Shown here: positions 1 to 8,744 of the stretch, one piece after another
How positions within the stretch are numbered: position 1 is the stretch's first letter
Layout of the letters: each line of letters starts with the position of its first letter
DNA from: an uncultured Prevotellaceae bacterium
Lineage (GTDB): Bacteria > Bacteroidota > Bacteroidia > Bacteroidales > Muribaculaceae
Direction: 5' to 3'
DNA: 64,000 nt
NCBI GenBank assembly: GCA_947169265.1
Contig: CAMVPC010000019.1
Coordinates: forward strand, 1-64,000
Translations under genes and position numbers: made by a program
The notes under the pieces: generated by a model
Databases searched by the model: none
Seen by the model: only the letters and a program-made list of their open reading frames with translations
Told to the model about the DNA's origin: nothing

Positions 1-345
1 CAGGCGGTTGATTTGCAAAGAGGGTGAGCCATAACTGAATTATGACACACCCTCAACACCCTCACATGTTAACATATTTTAGGAATGAGAGGCAATACAT
101 CTTCATTATCATATTTTATAATTTGCAAAAAAACGATTGGGTCATTGCTGTTATCATCACGCATGGCAGATAGGACAACATCGCTTTCTCATCTGATGGC
201 GTTCCATGACTCCGGATTTCCTTATGGTCGATAATCAACATCTGCCGACCGACAGCAAAAGAAGTGCTGAAATCAGGAAACAGTTCTAAAGAAACACGTC
301 AAAATACGCCCATCCCGCAAAAAAGTAGTAACTTTGCGACAAGTT

Positions 346-1029
346 ATGGAACAGAAAAAAATATTGGTGGTCGATGATGAGCGCGACTTGTGCGACATCT
401 TGCTATTTAATCTCGACGCGGCAGGCTATCATGCTGAGGCGGCTCATTCGGCCGAAGAGGCACTGTCGCGTCAAGTGGCCGCTTTCGACCTGCTGCTGCT
501 TGACGTGATGATGCCGGGCATGACAGGTTACGAACTTGCCGAGCGGCTTAAGAGCGATGAGTCGACAAGCCACGTCCCCATCATTTTCCTCACGGCGAAA
601 GATACCGAGGACGACACGCTTCACGGTTTCTCGCTCGGCGCCGACGACTATGTGACCAAACCATTCTCGGTGAGAGAGGTAATGGCCAGGGTGAAAGCGG
701 TGTTGCACAGGAGCGGGAACGCTACCGCCACGCAGATAAGCCACGAGGGGCTGGTGCTCCATATCGCCGGAAAATCTGCCAGCGTCGACAACGAGCCGAT
801 AGCCTTGACCCGCACCGAGTTTGACTTGCTGCGGCTCCTACTGGAACATCGTGGCCAGGTTTTCAGCCGTCAACAGTTGCTCGAACGTGTGTGGCCTCGC
901 GACGTCATCGTGACCGAGCGCACGGTTGACGTGAACATCGCGCGATTGCGAAAGAAGTTAAACCGCTATGCCTCCTACCTGGTGTCGCGCACGGGTTTCG
1001 GCTATAGCTACGACACGAAACAACTATGA
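346..1029 (+). CDS. OmpR/PhoB-family DNA-binding response regulator
   Basis: Receiver motifs ILVVDDE, LLLLDVMMPGMTG, FLTAKD and DDYVTKPF, plus a C-terminal winged helix (LTRTEFDLLRLLLEHRGQVFSRQQLLERVW). The ORF track begins at TTG 334; ATG 346 (MEQKKILVV) is the more likely start. Confidence 0.95.
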   Translation: MEQKKILVVDDERDLCDILLFNLDAAGYHAEAAHSAEEALSRQVAAFDLLLLDVMMPGMTGYELAERLKSDESTSHVPIIFLTAKDTEDDTLHGFSLGADDYVTKPFSVREVMARVKAVLHRSGNATATQISHEGLVLHIAGKSASVDNEPIALTRTEFDLLRLLLEHRGQVFSRQQLLERVWPRDVIVTERTVDVNIARLRKKLNRYASYLVSRTGFGYSYDTKQL

Positions 1030-1940
1030 GCGAAGGACGGAAAATGTGGCTTAGCGTCATGGTCATTTTCTTGGCCTACGCGGTCGTTTTCATCTTGTTT
1101 GAGGACTACGACCGCAAGTTTATCATGCCGTTTAACGAAGTGAGCGACTGGCACCTGTTGCTCTTCTCGCTGGTAGTGATGGCGGGATTGGGATTTTTGC
1201 TGTTCCACTACGCCAAGCGCATGGACGAGCGCATCAGCCGCGAGCAAGCCGAAAAGGAGAGCCGAATACGTCGCGAGCTCACGCAAAACATTGCCCACGA
1301 GCTCAAGACACCCGTCGCGAGCATCCTGGGTTATACCGACACCATCCTTGAGAGCCCGCACATCACCGATGAAGTGAAACACCAGTTTATCGTGCGCACC
1401 AACGCGCAAGCCCGTCGCCTGACCACACTATTGCACGACATATCGACGCTCAACCGCATGGATTATGCCCACGACATGATCACTAAAGAGCGCGTCAACG
1501 TGGCGGCGCTTGTGGCCGACATCGTGCAGGAAACCACATTCGAGTTGTCGCGCCGAGAGATGACGCTGCACAACTATCTGCCGCAGGACATTGTGGTCAA
1601 CGGAAACTATTCGCTGATTTACAGTATCTTCCGCAATTTAGTCGACAACGCCATCAGCCACGCCGGCCAGGGAACCGTCATCGAGGTGGGGGCCCAACCA
1701 CAGCACGACTACTGGCAATTCACGTTCAAAGACAACGGCACGGGCATCGCGGCCGAACACCTGCCGCGCATTTTCGAGCGATTCTACCGCGTAGACAAGG
1801 GCCGCAGTCGCGACTTGGGCGGCACGGGACTTGGCCTGGCGATTGTCAAGAACGCCGTGCTGTTTCATGGGGGCACCATCAGCGTGAGCTCGCCGGCCAC
1901 CGGCGGCCTCGCTTTTGAATTCACGCTCAAGCGTCGATAA
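1026..1940 (+). CDS. Membrane sensor histidine kinase
   Basis: Two N-terminal TM segments, H-box NIAHELKTPVASILGY, N-box and G-boxes (DNGTGIAAEHLPRIFERFYRVD, GGTGLGLAIVK). ATGA overlap with the upstream response regulator. Confidence 0.95.
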   Translation: MSEGRKMWLSVMVIFLAYAVVFILFEDYDRKFIMPFNEVSDWHLLLFSLVVMAGLGFLLFHYAKRMDERISREQAEKESRIRRELTQNIAHELKTPVASILGYTDTILESPHITDEVKHQFIVRTNAQARRLTTLLHDISTLNRMDYAHDMITKERVNVAALVADIVQETTFELSRREMTLHNYLPQDIVVNGNYSLIYSIFRNLVDNAISHAGQGTVIEVGAQPQHDYWQFTFKDNGTGIAAEHLPRIFERFYRVDKGRSRDLGGTGLGLAIVKNAVLFHGGTISVSSPATGGLAFEFTLKRR

Positions 1941-2028
1941 TCTCCACGTTTGAGCAGTGAGCAGAGAAGTTTCCTAAACAATCTTGAACAGATTTACATC
2001 TAATCCTTTATCTATACTCTCTAATCCT

Positions 2029-2062
2029 CAAGTTTATAAGGTTTTAGAACCTTATAAACTTG
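2029..2062. repeat. Perfect 15-bp AT-rich inverted repeat with a 4-nt loop
   Basis: caagtttataaggtt-ttag-aaccttataaacttg read directly. Confidence 0.85.
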
Positions 2063-2080
2063 AATTGCTTAGTAAAAAAC

Positions 2081-2118
2081 GGGACAGCCCGCCATGAGTG
2101 TGGGGGCTGTCCCTTTTT
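2081..2118 (+). terminator. Rho-independent terminator after the histidine kinase
   Basis: gggacagccc...ggggctgtccc followed by ttttt. Confidence 0.8.
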
Positions 2119-2146
2119 GAGAATAAAATTCGGTTATTCGAAACTA

Positions 2147-3337
2147 TTAACGGAGCACCTTGGTGGCTTCACGGCTACCATCGTTGTAAGTATTCACCAC
2201 GATGTTCACACCATCGAACGGAGTAGCGCTCTCCACACCGGCCACGTTGTAGTACTTCACACCGGTGAGCTGCTTGGCGGCATTCACGTCCTTGACGGCG
2301 GTGATGGTGGTCTTCAGCTTGAAGTCGTAAACCGCGGTGTAAGCACCGGGGCAATATTGATAAATCGTAGCCTTGGTGTTGCTTCCGGCAACGGGCTCGG
2401 CGCAGAGCCAGTTCACTTGACCGCCATTGGGATTAGCTGCCACGGTGGGAGCAACGGTCAAGATGGGCTCGGCGGCACCGGCCTCGGCGATAGCGAAACC
2501 ATCAAGGTAGTTGGGGGTAGTGGGATACAGGAACAGGTCATAGCCACCCAGCGAGAACGGATAGATACCATTGCAAGCACCCTTGTTGGGCAACGAAATA
2601 GCCTTACCCACAAACTCGTTGTTCTCTTCGTCGAAGACAATATCGACGGGAGCCGCGCTGCGATTCACGAAGAGGTAGTGGCGGCTGCCATCGGCGGCAG
2701 TGTAAGGATTAATCACACAGCTCTGGTTGGCGGTACCGAGATTAACGCCGCTATAGCTGATCACTCCCGAGTTGTCAGGGTCAACCTCACCATCGACGAA
2801 AGCAATCTTGAAGATTTTAGTGGATCCGTTATTAATGATGTAAAGGGCACCTTCGCTCATGACATCACCTTCGGCAAAACCAAAGTAGTCGAGACGGCCG
2901 TTCTCACCCCAATCGTTGAAGGCCTCTTCGGGGAGCGGACTGTCGATAAAGTCATTGGTGGCACCGGGGAAGACGCGAAGCGCCATGATGGGCTCGCCAG
3001 TTTCATCCGAGCCAACCTTCCATCCACCGCTCCAGCCGTTGTCAATGCGAGCGATGATGTTGCCGGCTTCGTCGCGTGTCACGGCATGGCCAGTACACTC
3101 CTCGGGCAGTTCAAGCGCAAAGTTCTCGTCCACGCCATTCTCGTCCCAACGGGCAATAATTTTTTGATCCATGTCGCGCACGTAGAAGGCGCCGTCCATA
3201 CCAAAACCTTGACGATAATTAGCCCAAGCGGGCGCCGTCTGTTTCCATGCCTGAGTGTTATACTCGAGCTCGGCGTCAACAGCATAAGCAGAGGCGCATG
3301 TGGCCGCTGCAGCCAAAAGAAGTAATAATTTCTTCAT
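2147..3337 (-). CDS. Secreted protein of unknown function with a sorting-domain-like C-terminus
   Basis: Signal peptide MKKLLLLLAAAATCASAYA. C-terminus GVKYYNVAGVESATPFDGVNIVVNTYNDGSREATKVLR resembles C-terminal domains common in Bacteroidales secreted proteins. Confidence 0.8.
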   Translation of the reverse strand: MKKLLLLLAAAATCASAYAVDAELEYNTQAWKQTAPAWANYRQGFGMDGAFYVRDMDQKIIARWDENGVDENFALELPEECTGHAVTRDEAGNIIARIDNGWSGGWKVGSDETGEPIMALRVFPGATNDFIDSPLPEEAFNDWGENGRLDYFGFAEGDVMSEGALYIINNGSTKIFKIAFVDGEVDPDNSGVISYSGVNLGTANQSCVINPYTAADGSRHYLFVNRSAAPVDIVFDEENNEFVGKAISLPNKGACNGIYPFSLGGYDLFLYPTTPNYLDGFAIAEAGAAEPILTVAPTVAANPNGGQVNWLCAEPVAGSNTKATIYQYCPGAYTAVYDFKLKTTITAVKDVNAAKQLTGVKYYNVAGVESATPFDGVNIVVNTYNDGSREATKVLR

Positions 3338-3553
3338 AGACTTTTAGTTTTTAGTGTTTATAAATAAAGTTAACAAATCGTCTTCTTTTCGTGAATAAGA
3401 TTGACAAAGATACTTATTTTTCAATAAGCAACAAAAAAAAATGTTATTTTTTTTGGGCCGCATAATATTTTTTTGAAGTGTGGCGCAAAATCACTACCTT
3501 TGTGGGTGAATAACAGAATTTGCACATTTTATCATCACCCTAACCCCGAAAAA

Positions 3554-4312
3554 ATGAAAGATTTCATCTTCGGCACAAGACCCGTCATCGAGGCGCTGCA
3601 AGCGGCTCAAACTCTCGACACCATCTACATAAAAAAAGACCTGGGCAGCGAGCTGGCCGGTGAACTGCTTGAGGCGGCACGCGCGGCCGGCGTGCCCGTC
3701 AAGCGCGTGCCGGTGGAACGCCTCAACCGCCTCACGCGCAAGAATCACCAGGGCGTGGTGGCCACGGTGGCCGCTGTCACTTATTATAAAGTGGACCAGG
3801 TGGTGCCCATGCTCTACGACAACGGCGAGAACCCGTTGCTCGTGGTTCTCGACGGGGTGACCGACGTGAGGAATTTCGGGGCTCTCGCACGCACCGCCGA
3901 CTGTGCCGGCGTGTCGGCCCTGGTCATTCCCGAGCGCGACAGCGTGAGCGTGAACGCCGACGCTGTCAAGACGAGTGCCGGCGCTTTGAACTATGTGCCG
4001 GTGTGCCGCGAGCACAACCTTGTCAAGTCGCTGCGCTACCTGCGCGACAGCGGAGTGAAAATCGTTGGCACCAGCGACAAACGCTCAGTGGCCCACACCG
4101 CCGTCGACCTCACTGGCCCGGTGGCCATCGTGCTGGGCGCCGAAGACCGCGGCATCTCACCTGAGGTGCTCGAGTTGTGTCACGAGTGTGTCGCCATTCC
4201 CGAGTTCGGGCACATCAACTCGCTCAACGTGAGCGTGGCGGGCGGCATCTTGATGTATGAGGCGGTACGCCAGCGCCTGGCCGACGGGCAAGCGGCACCC
4301 GCGGCCCAATAA
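3554..4312 (+). CDS. rlmB: TrmH-family 23S rRNA (guanosine-2'-O-)-methyltransferase, RlmB-like
   Basis: MKDFIFGTRPVIEAL N-terminus and SpoU motifs (DGVTDVRNFGALARTADCAGV, IVLGAEDRGIS, IPEFGHINSLNVSVAGGILMYE). Confidence 0.93.
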   Translation: MKDFIFGTRPVIEALQAAQTLDTIYIKKDLGSELAGELLEAARAAGVPVKRVPVERLNRLTRKNHQGVVATVAAVTYYKVDQVVPMLYDNGENPLLVVLDGVTDVRNFGALARTADCAGVSALVIPERDSVSVNADAVKTSAGALNYVPVCREHNLVKSLRYLRDSGVKIVGTSDKRSVAHTAVDLTGPVAIVLGAEDRGISPEVLELCHECVAIPEFGHINSLNVSVAGGILMYEAVRQRLADGQAAPAAQ

Positions 4313-4429
4313 GCGGCGCGAACGATTTTAATGCCCTAATTTCACGAATTTAGCGATTTTTTATCATCCCAAATGAAGCACAATTCGCTTAATTCGTCTA
4401 ATTCTCATGAAAAACTTGCGGGAGCTGTT

Positions 4430-4606
4430 TTTTTTCGTAACGTTGGCGTGAACGCCGAAGTTACTTATCACTCGGCATAAAAAAAGAACAAGTTCTTTTT
4501 GTTCTGCGCTCGTTTTTTCGTAACGTTGGCTTAAGCGCCGAAGTTACTTATCACTCGGCATAAAAAAAGAACAAGTTCTTTTTGTTCTGCGCTCGTTTTT
4601 TCGTAA
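4430..4606. repeat. 83-bp tandem direct repeat, two copies plus an 11-bp third start
   Basis: ttttttcgtaa recurs at 4430, 4513 and 4596. The two full units differ only in the ggcgtgaacgcc/ggcttaagcgcc segment. Confidence 0.95.
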
Positions 4607-4612
4607 CTTTGC
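4604..4612 (+). promoter_or_regulatory. Bacteroidetes -7 promoter element upstream of nusB
   Basis: TAACTTTGC matches TAnnTTTG, 25 nt before the ATG. Confidence 0.75.
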
Positions 4613-4636
4613 ACGTTCAATAGAGATTGACCCGAA

Positions 4637-5569
4637 ATGATTAATAGAATTTTGATCCGAATCAAAGTTGTGCAAATGCTGTACAACTATCTTCTCACGC
4701 GCTCCATCAAGAGCGAGGCCGAGGCCCGCGACGAGCTGCGCGAGAGCCTCGACAAGTCGCATGAGCTGTATAACTATCTGCTCTTGCTCATGATTGACCT
4801 CACGGCCCAGCAGGACCAAGTGCTTTACGAGAACAAGCAAAAGTTCATGCCCAGCGAGGAGGACCTTCACCCCGACATGCGTTTCGTTAACAATTGGCTC
4901 GTGGCGCGACTTCGCGACGATGAGAGCTTGATGAAATTTGTCGCCGACCGCAAGTTCACGTGGCGCGACAACGAGGTGTTCCTGCGCCTGCTGCTCTCGA
5001 AAGTGACTTCGAGCGAAGAGTACAAGACTTACATGGCCATGCCGGCCACCGACATCGACAGCGATTGCGAGGTGTGGCGCCAGCTGCTGCGCAAGGTCAT
5101 CCTCGTTGACGACGACTTGCTTGAAGAGGTGGAGAACCGCTCGCTATACTGGTCGGTCGAGGACCTTGACCTGATGGGGCAGTTTGCCGTGAAAACCATC
5201 GCCCGCGCGCAACGCGGCCTGGAGCCGTTGCGCTTCGCCCAATATAAAGACGAGGAAGACGAGCAGTTTGGCGACAAACTCTTCGCACTGGCGCTCGCCG
5301 ACCAGGAAGAGTCGACAAAGCTCATCGAGGATTTCTTGAAGCGTGAGCGTTGGGACATTGACCGCACGGCACTCTTCGACCGCGTGACGATGCTTGTGGC
5401 CATCGCCGAGCTTCGTTCGTTCCCCGAGATTCCCACCGCGGTGACTCTCAATGAATATATCGAGATTGCGAAGCGCTTCAGCACGCCCCACAGCGGGCAG
5501 TTTGTGAACGGCGTGCTCAACTCAATCCTCAATCACCTTCGCGACACGAAACAAATTGTCAAACCATAA
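4637..5569 (+). CDS. nusB: NusB-type transcription antitermination factor
   Basis: N-terminus MINRILIRIKVVQMLYNYLL and C-terminal TVTLNEYIEIAKRFSTPHSGQFVNGVLNSI are typical of long Bacteroidetes NusB; followed by yajC. Confidence 0.9.
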   Translation: MINRILIRIKVVQMLYNYLLTRSIKSEAEARDELRESLDKSHELYNYLLLLMIDLTAQQDQVLYENKQKFMPSEEDLHPDMRFVNNWLVARLRDDESLMKFVADRKFTWRDNEVFLRLLLSKVTSSEEYKTYMAMPATDIDSDCEVWRQLLRKVILVDDDLLEEVENRSLYWSVEDLDLMGQFAVKTIARAQRGLEPLRFAQYKDEEDEQFGDKLFALALADQEESTKLIEDFLKRERWDIDRTALFDRVTMLVAIAELRSFPEIPTAVTLNEYIEIAKRFSTPHSGQFVNGVLNSILNHLRDTKQIVKP

Positions 5570-5589
5570 CAAAATTCATCACAACGACT

Positions 5590-5937
5590 ATGCTAAATTT
5601 CATTTTACTCGACCAAGCCGCAGCAGGCGCCGGCGCTACCGGCGGCGGCATGCCCATGATTTTGATGATTGTGGCGATGATAGCCATTTTCTACTTTTTC
5701 ATGATTCGTCCGCAAAACAAGAAACAGAAAGAAATCCGCAACTTCCGCGAAGCCATGACCAAGGGCGACAAGGTAACGACCGCGGGCGGCATCCACGGCC
5801 GCGTGCGCGAAATCAAGGACAGCACCATCGTGCTGGAAATTGCCGATAATGTAAAAATCACAATCGACAAGGCTATGGTCTATCCCTCGGCACAAGACGT
5901 CGTTGAGAGCGGTGCCGATGTGAACATGAAAAAATAA
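5590..5937 (+). CDS. yajC: Preprotein translocase subunit YajC
   Basis: Single TM followed by FFMIRPQNKKQKEIRNFREAMTKGDKVTTAGGIHGRVREI. Confidence 0.95.
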   Translation: MLNFILLDQAAAGAGATGGGMPMILMIVAMIAIFYFFMIRPQNKKQKEIRNFREAMTKGDKVTTAGGIHGRVREIKDSTIVLEIADNVKITIDKAMVYPSAQDVVESGADVNMKK

Positions 5938-5973
5938 GGTCTAAAGTCCATACACATCTAAGAAGTAAAGACT

Positions 5974-6972
5974 GTGGGGCGTCCACTGGACTGGTTTAGG
6001 AAAATAGGCACTTACGGTGCGCGTGCCGCCCGCTCCCGAAACCTGTTGCGATATCTCGGTTTCGTGGGCATGGCGGCCGTGTTCTGGTGCTTCATGACTT
6101 TCCACAAGACCATGCAGCAAGATGTGACCGTCAACGTGGTGCTCGTCAACAAGCCGTTGGGCGCCACGTTCATCACCGACATACCTTCGACGCTCACTGT
6201 CACGGTCAAGGACAAGGGCACGATGTTCTTGAGGATGAAGTTCCACCGCACGCCGGTCCTCAGGCTCGACTTTTCGCGGTATGCCGACGAAGACGGCAAC
6301 TTCATCGTGAGCAACGATCAGCTGCTGAGCGAGATAAAACTGCTGTTCAGGCAAGAGGCCTCACTTATCAAGGTGTCGCCCGGTAGCATTATCACGCGCT
6401 TCACGTTGCTTCCCGGCAAACGCGTGCCGGTGAGTTACATGGGTGAAATCAACGTGCAGGCCGACGAGCAACATGCCATCTACGGCGAAATCAGCATCAC
6501 GCCCGACAGCGTCACGCTCTATGGAGACCCCCTCAAGTTGGCGTCGATAAACGAGGCAAAATTGTCGCGCGTCGACAACACCGCACTCGACGCCACACTC
6601 GAGCGCGACGTGCCTTTGGCGGCCATGACCGACGTGCGCATCGAGCCGCGCAAGGTGCACCTGCGGGTTCCCGTCGAGGCATTGATACGTCGCCAGCAGT
6701 CGATACCCGTCGAGGTGCGCAACTCGCCTCCCGGTGTGCATGTTATACTGTTCCCGTCGAGCATCAACGCTTCGTTCCTGCTACCGCAGAGTCTTTATAA
6801 AAGTTCGGTCGACGAGATTGTAGCCGTGGTCGACTATAACGACATTGCGGCCAATCCGCACGCGAGCAAGGTGCACGTGAATGTGGGCGAGCGCCGCCCC
6901 TACTATCACAACATCCAGCTGGCTGTCGACAGCGTGGAATTCATCATCGAACACGATAATCACGCCGACTGA
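5974..6972 (+). CDS. YbbR/CdaR-like domain membrane protein
   Basis: N-terminal TM then repeated YbbR-like beta segments (RVPVSYMGEINVQADEQHAIYGEISITPDSVTLYGDPLKL). GTG start. Conserved position between yajC and coaE. Confidence 0.8.
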   Translation: MGRPLDWFRKIGTYGARAARSRNLLRYLGFVGMAAVFWCFMTFHKTMQQDVTVNVVLVNKPLGATFITDIPSTLTVTVKDKGTMFLRMKFHRTPVLRLDFSRYADEDGNFIVSNDQLLSEIKLLFRQEASLIKVSPGSIITRFTLLPGKRVPVSYMGEINVQADEQHAIYGEISITPDSVTLYGDPLKLASINEAKLSRVDNTALDATLERDVPLAAMTDVRIEPRKVHLRVPVEALIRRQQSIPVEVRNSPPGVHVILFPSSINASFLLPQSLYKSSVDEIVAVVDYNDIAANPHASKVHVNVGERRPYYHNIQLAVDSVEFIIEHDNHAD

Positions 6973-7565
6973 TGGCAGCACAACTCATCATCATCGCCGG
7001 CGGCATCGGGACCGGCAAGAGCGTCGTGAGCCGCATGCTGCGGTGCATGGGTAAGGAAGTGTATGACTGCGACAGCCGCGCGCGCCTGCTCATGGAGAGC
7101 GACCCCCAACTGCAAGCCAAACTGGCCGAGGCCTTCGGCGACGACATTTACCGCAACGGGCGACTCGACCGCCAACGGCTCGCCGCCATTGTCTTCAACA
7201 ACCGGCAAGCCCTCAACAGCCTCAACGCGCTCGTGCACCCCACCGTGAAACACGACATTACCGCCTGGGCCCACGACCGACAGGGCACGGCATGGATTGA
7301 AAGCGCCATCGCGCGCGAAAGCAGCCTCGACACGCTTGCCGCCGAGGCATGGCTCGTCACAGCGCCCCTCGACGTGCGCATCAAGCGCGTCATGGACCGC
7401 GACCAAGCCAGCGCCGCCCAAGTCGAATCGCGCATCCGCGCCCAGGAATGCGCACTACCCTGGCGTTGCCCTGTTGTCGAGCTCGCCAACGACGGCGCCA
7501 CCCCGCTACTCCCTCGCCTGCACGAACTTCTCTCCCGCCGGCTAAAAGGGAATAGCAAATCTTGA
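6972..7565 (+). CDS. coaE: Dephospho-CoA kinase
   Basis: P-loop GGIGTGKSVVSRMLRCMGKEVYDCDSRAR and CoaE-like layout. Confidence 0.92.
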   Translation: MAAQLIIIAGGIGTGKSVVSRMLRCMGKEVYDCDSRARLLMESDPQLQAKLAEAFGDDIYRNGRLDRQRLAAIVFNNRQALNSLNALVHPTVKHDITAWAHDRQGTAWIESAIARESSLDTLAAEAWLVTAPLDVRIKRVMDRDQASAAQVESRIRAQECALPWRCPVVELANDGATPLLPRLHELLSRRLKGNSKS

Positions 7566-7764
7566 TTATGATAATCATATTCCCTCAAAAAAGACACAAA
7601 CGAGTTTGTTATATTTGCGATTATATATAACTTTGCACTATGTTATAGGCGCCTCATACAAGAGTGCGTATTAATTGACGACCTGTAGCACTGTGACCTT
7701 TTGAAAGAGCGTTTTACAAATGGTTTCCACGCTCTTTGCTTTACTCGCCATTGCAGGAAACCCA

Positions 7765-8529
7765 ATGGCACATCACATTAATAATATGCAAAACAGCAAC
7801 ATTCCTTCACCACCCGACACACCTAAGTCACACCCTATAGAGCAACCCATCTATCCGGTGCAAGGACAATTTCCCAACCAACCACCAAGCAACACAAACA
7901 GCCCCAACAATCCTCAAAAAAGCGGCATGCCAACAGCAATAATAATTGTTGTAGGAATGTTCGTTTTGTTCATTTTCGCAATCCTTATAAGTACATGCAA
8001 TAAGACGAGAAATGTCGGCGGTAGAGAAGACAGCTTAGCTGTTGTCACAGCAATCGATACGACAACAACAGCCCTCAACAGTACCGAAGAGCAAATCAAG
8101 CGTTGGAACGAGACATCGGAAAAAGATGAGATGACCGATGTGATGAGTTATTGGTCTACACTCATAAGCGACAACACCGTTTATTTTGATTTTCCTTATG
8201 AAGGAGGCTCAGAACTAAAAATTACAGTACGATACATGAAGAAATATGGCACCGATGTCATCATTTCCATTTCTCAAGGTCAAATGTTATGCAATGAGTA
8301 TAATGGAACCAACTATGTTACGGTGCGCTTTGACGACACTCCGGCTAAGAAGTACTATACAAATGAACCTGCCGATGGTTCTCCTGATAACCTTTTCCTC
8401 AACAATCCCAAAGATTTCATCAACAGAGCGAAAACCGCAAAAACCATCAAAATAGAAGTTCCTTTTTATCAAGAAGGAAACCATGTGTTTACATTTACCG
8501 TTGATGAACCTCTTAAATGGGAACACTAA
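7765..8529 (+). CDS. Hypothetical single-TM protein with Pro/Asn-rich N-terminal region
   Basis: Pro/Asn/Ser-rich N-terminus, one TM (TAIIIVVGMFVLFIFAILIST) and a C-terminal soluble domain. TATAACTTTGC promoter near 7628. Confidence 0.7.
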   Translation: MAHHINNMQNSNIPSPPDTPKSHPIEQPIYPVQGQFPNQPPSNTNSPNNPQKSGMPTAIIIVVGMFVLFIFAILISTCNKTRNVGGREDSLAVVTAIDTTTTALNSTEEQIKRWNETSEKDEMTDVMSYWSTLISDNTVYFDFPYEGGSELKITVRYMKKYGTDVIISISQGQMLCNEYNGTNYVTVRFDDTPAKKYYTNEPADGSPDNLFLNNPKDFINRAKTAKTIKIEVPFYQEGNHVFTFTVDEPLKWEH

Positions 8530-8559
8530 AAAACCACTAAATATTTTCGTAATTCACCC

Positions 8560-8590
8560 TATCCTTCTTGACCGAAGGATAGTTTTTTTT
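8560..8590 (+). terminator. Rho-independent terminator
   Basis: ctatccttc-ttgac-gaaggatag followed by T8. Confidence 0.9.
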
Positions 8591-8605
8591 AAGGTGTTGC
8601 GGGAT

Positions 8606-8670
8606 TGACAAAGTGGCGCGGCGGTGACGGCAATGAGGCCATAATGTCCGCGGAAGCTGCCATTATGTCA
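8606..8670. promoter_or_regulatory. Cluster of three related 12-bp motifs upstream of clpB
   Basis: tgacaaagtggc (inverted orientation, 8606-8617), gccataatgtcc (8638-8649) and gccattatgtca (8659-8670). Confidence 0.5.
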
Positions 8671-8744
8671 CTCACGAGCAGGCATTTAGAGCGTGGAATG
8701 TATTATGCATGGTAGTATAGCAGAAACATAAAAACCACACTACT

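Noticed and set aside
2060-3325. 421-aa plus-strand ORF
   Set aside because: Lies opposite the 2147..3337 secreted protein, which has a signal peptide and a family-like C-terminus; the plus ORF has no domain features.
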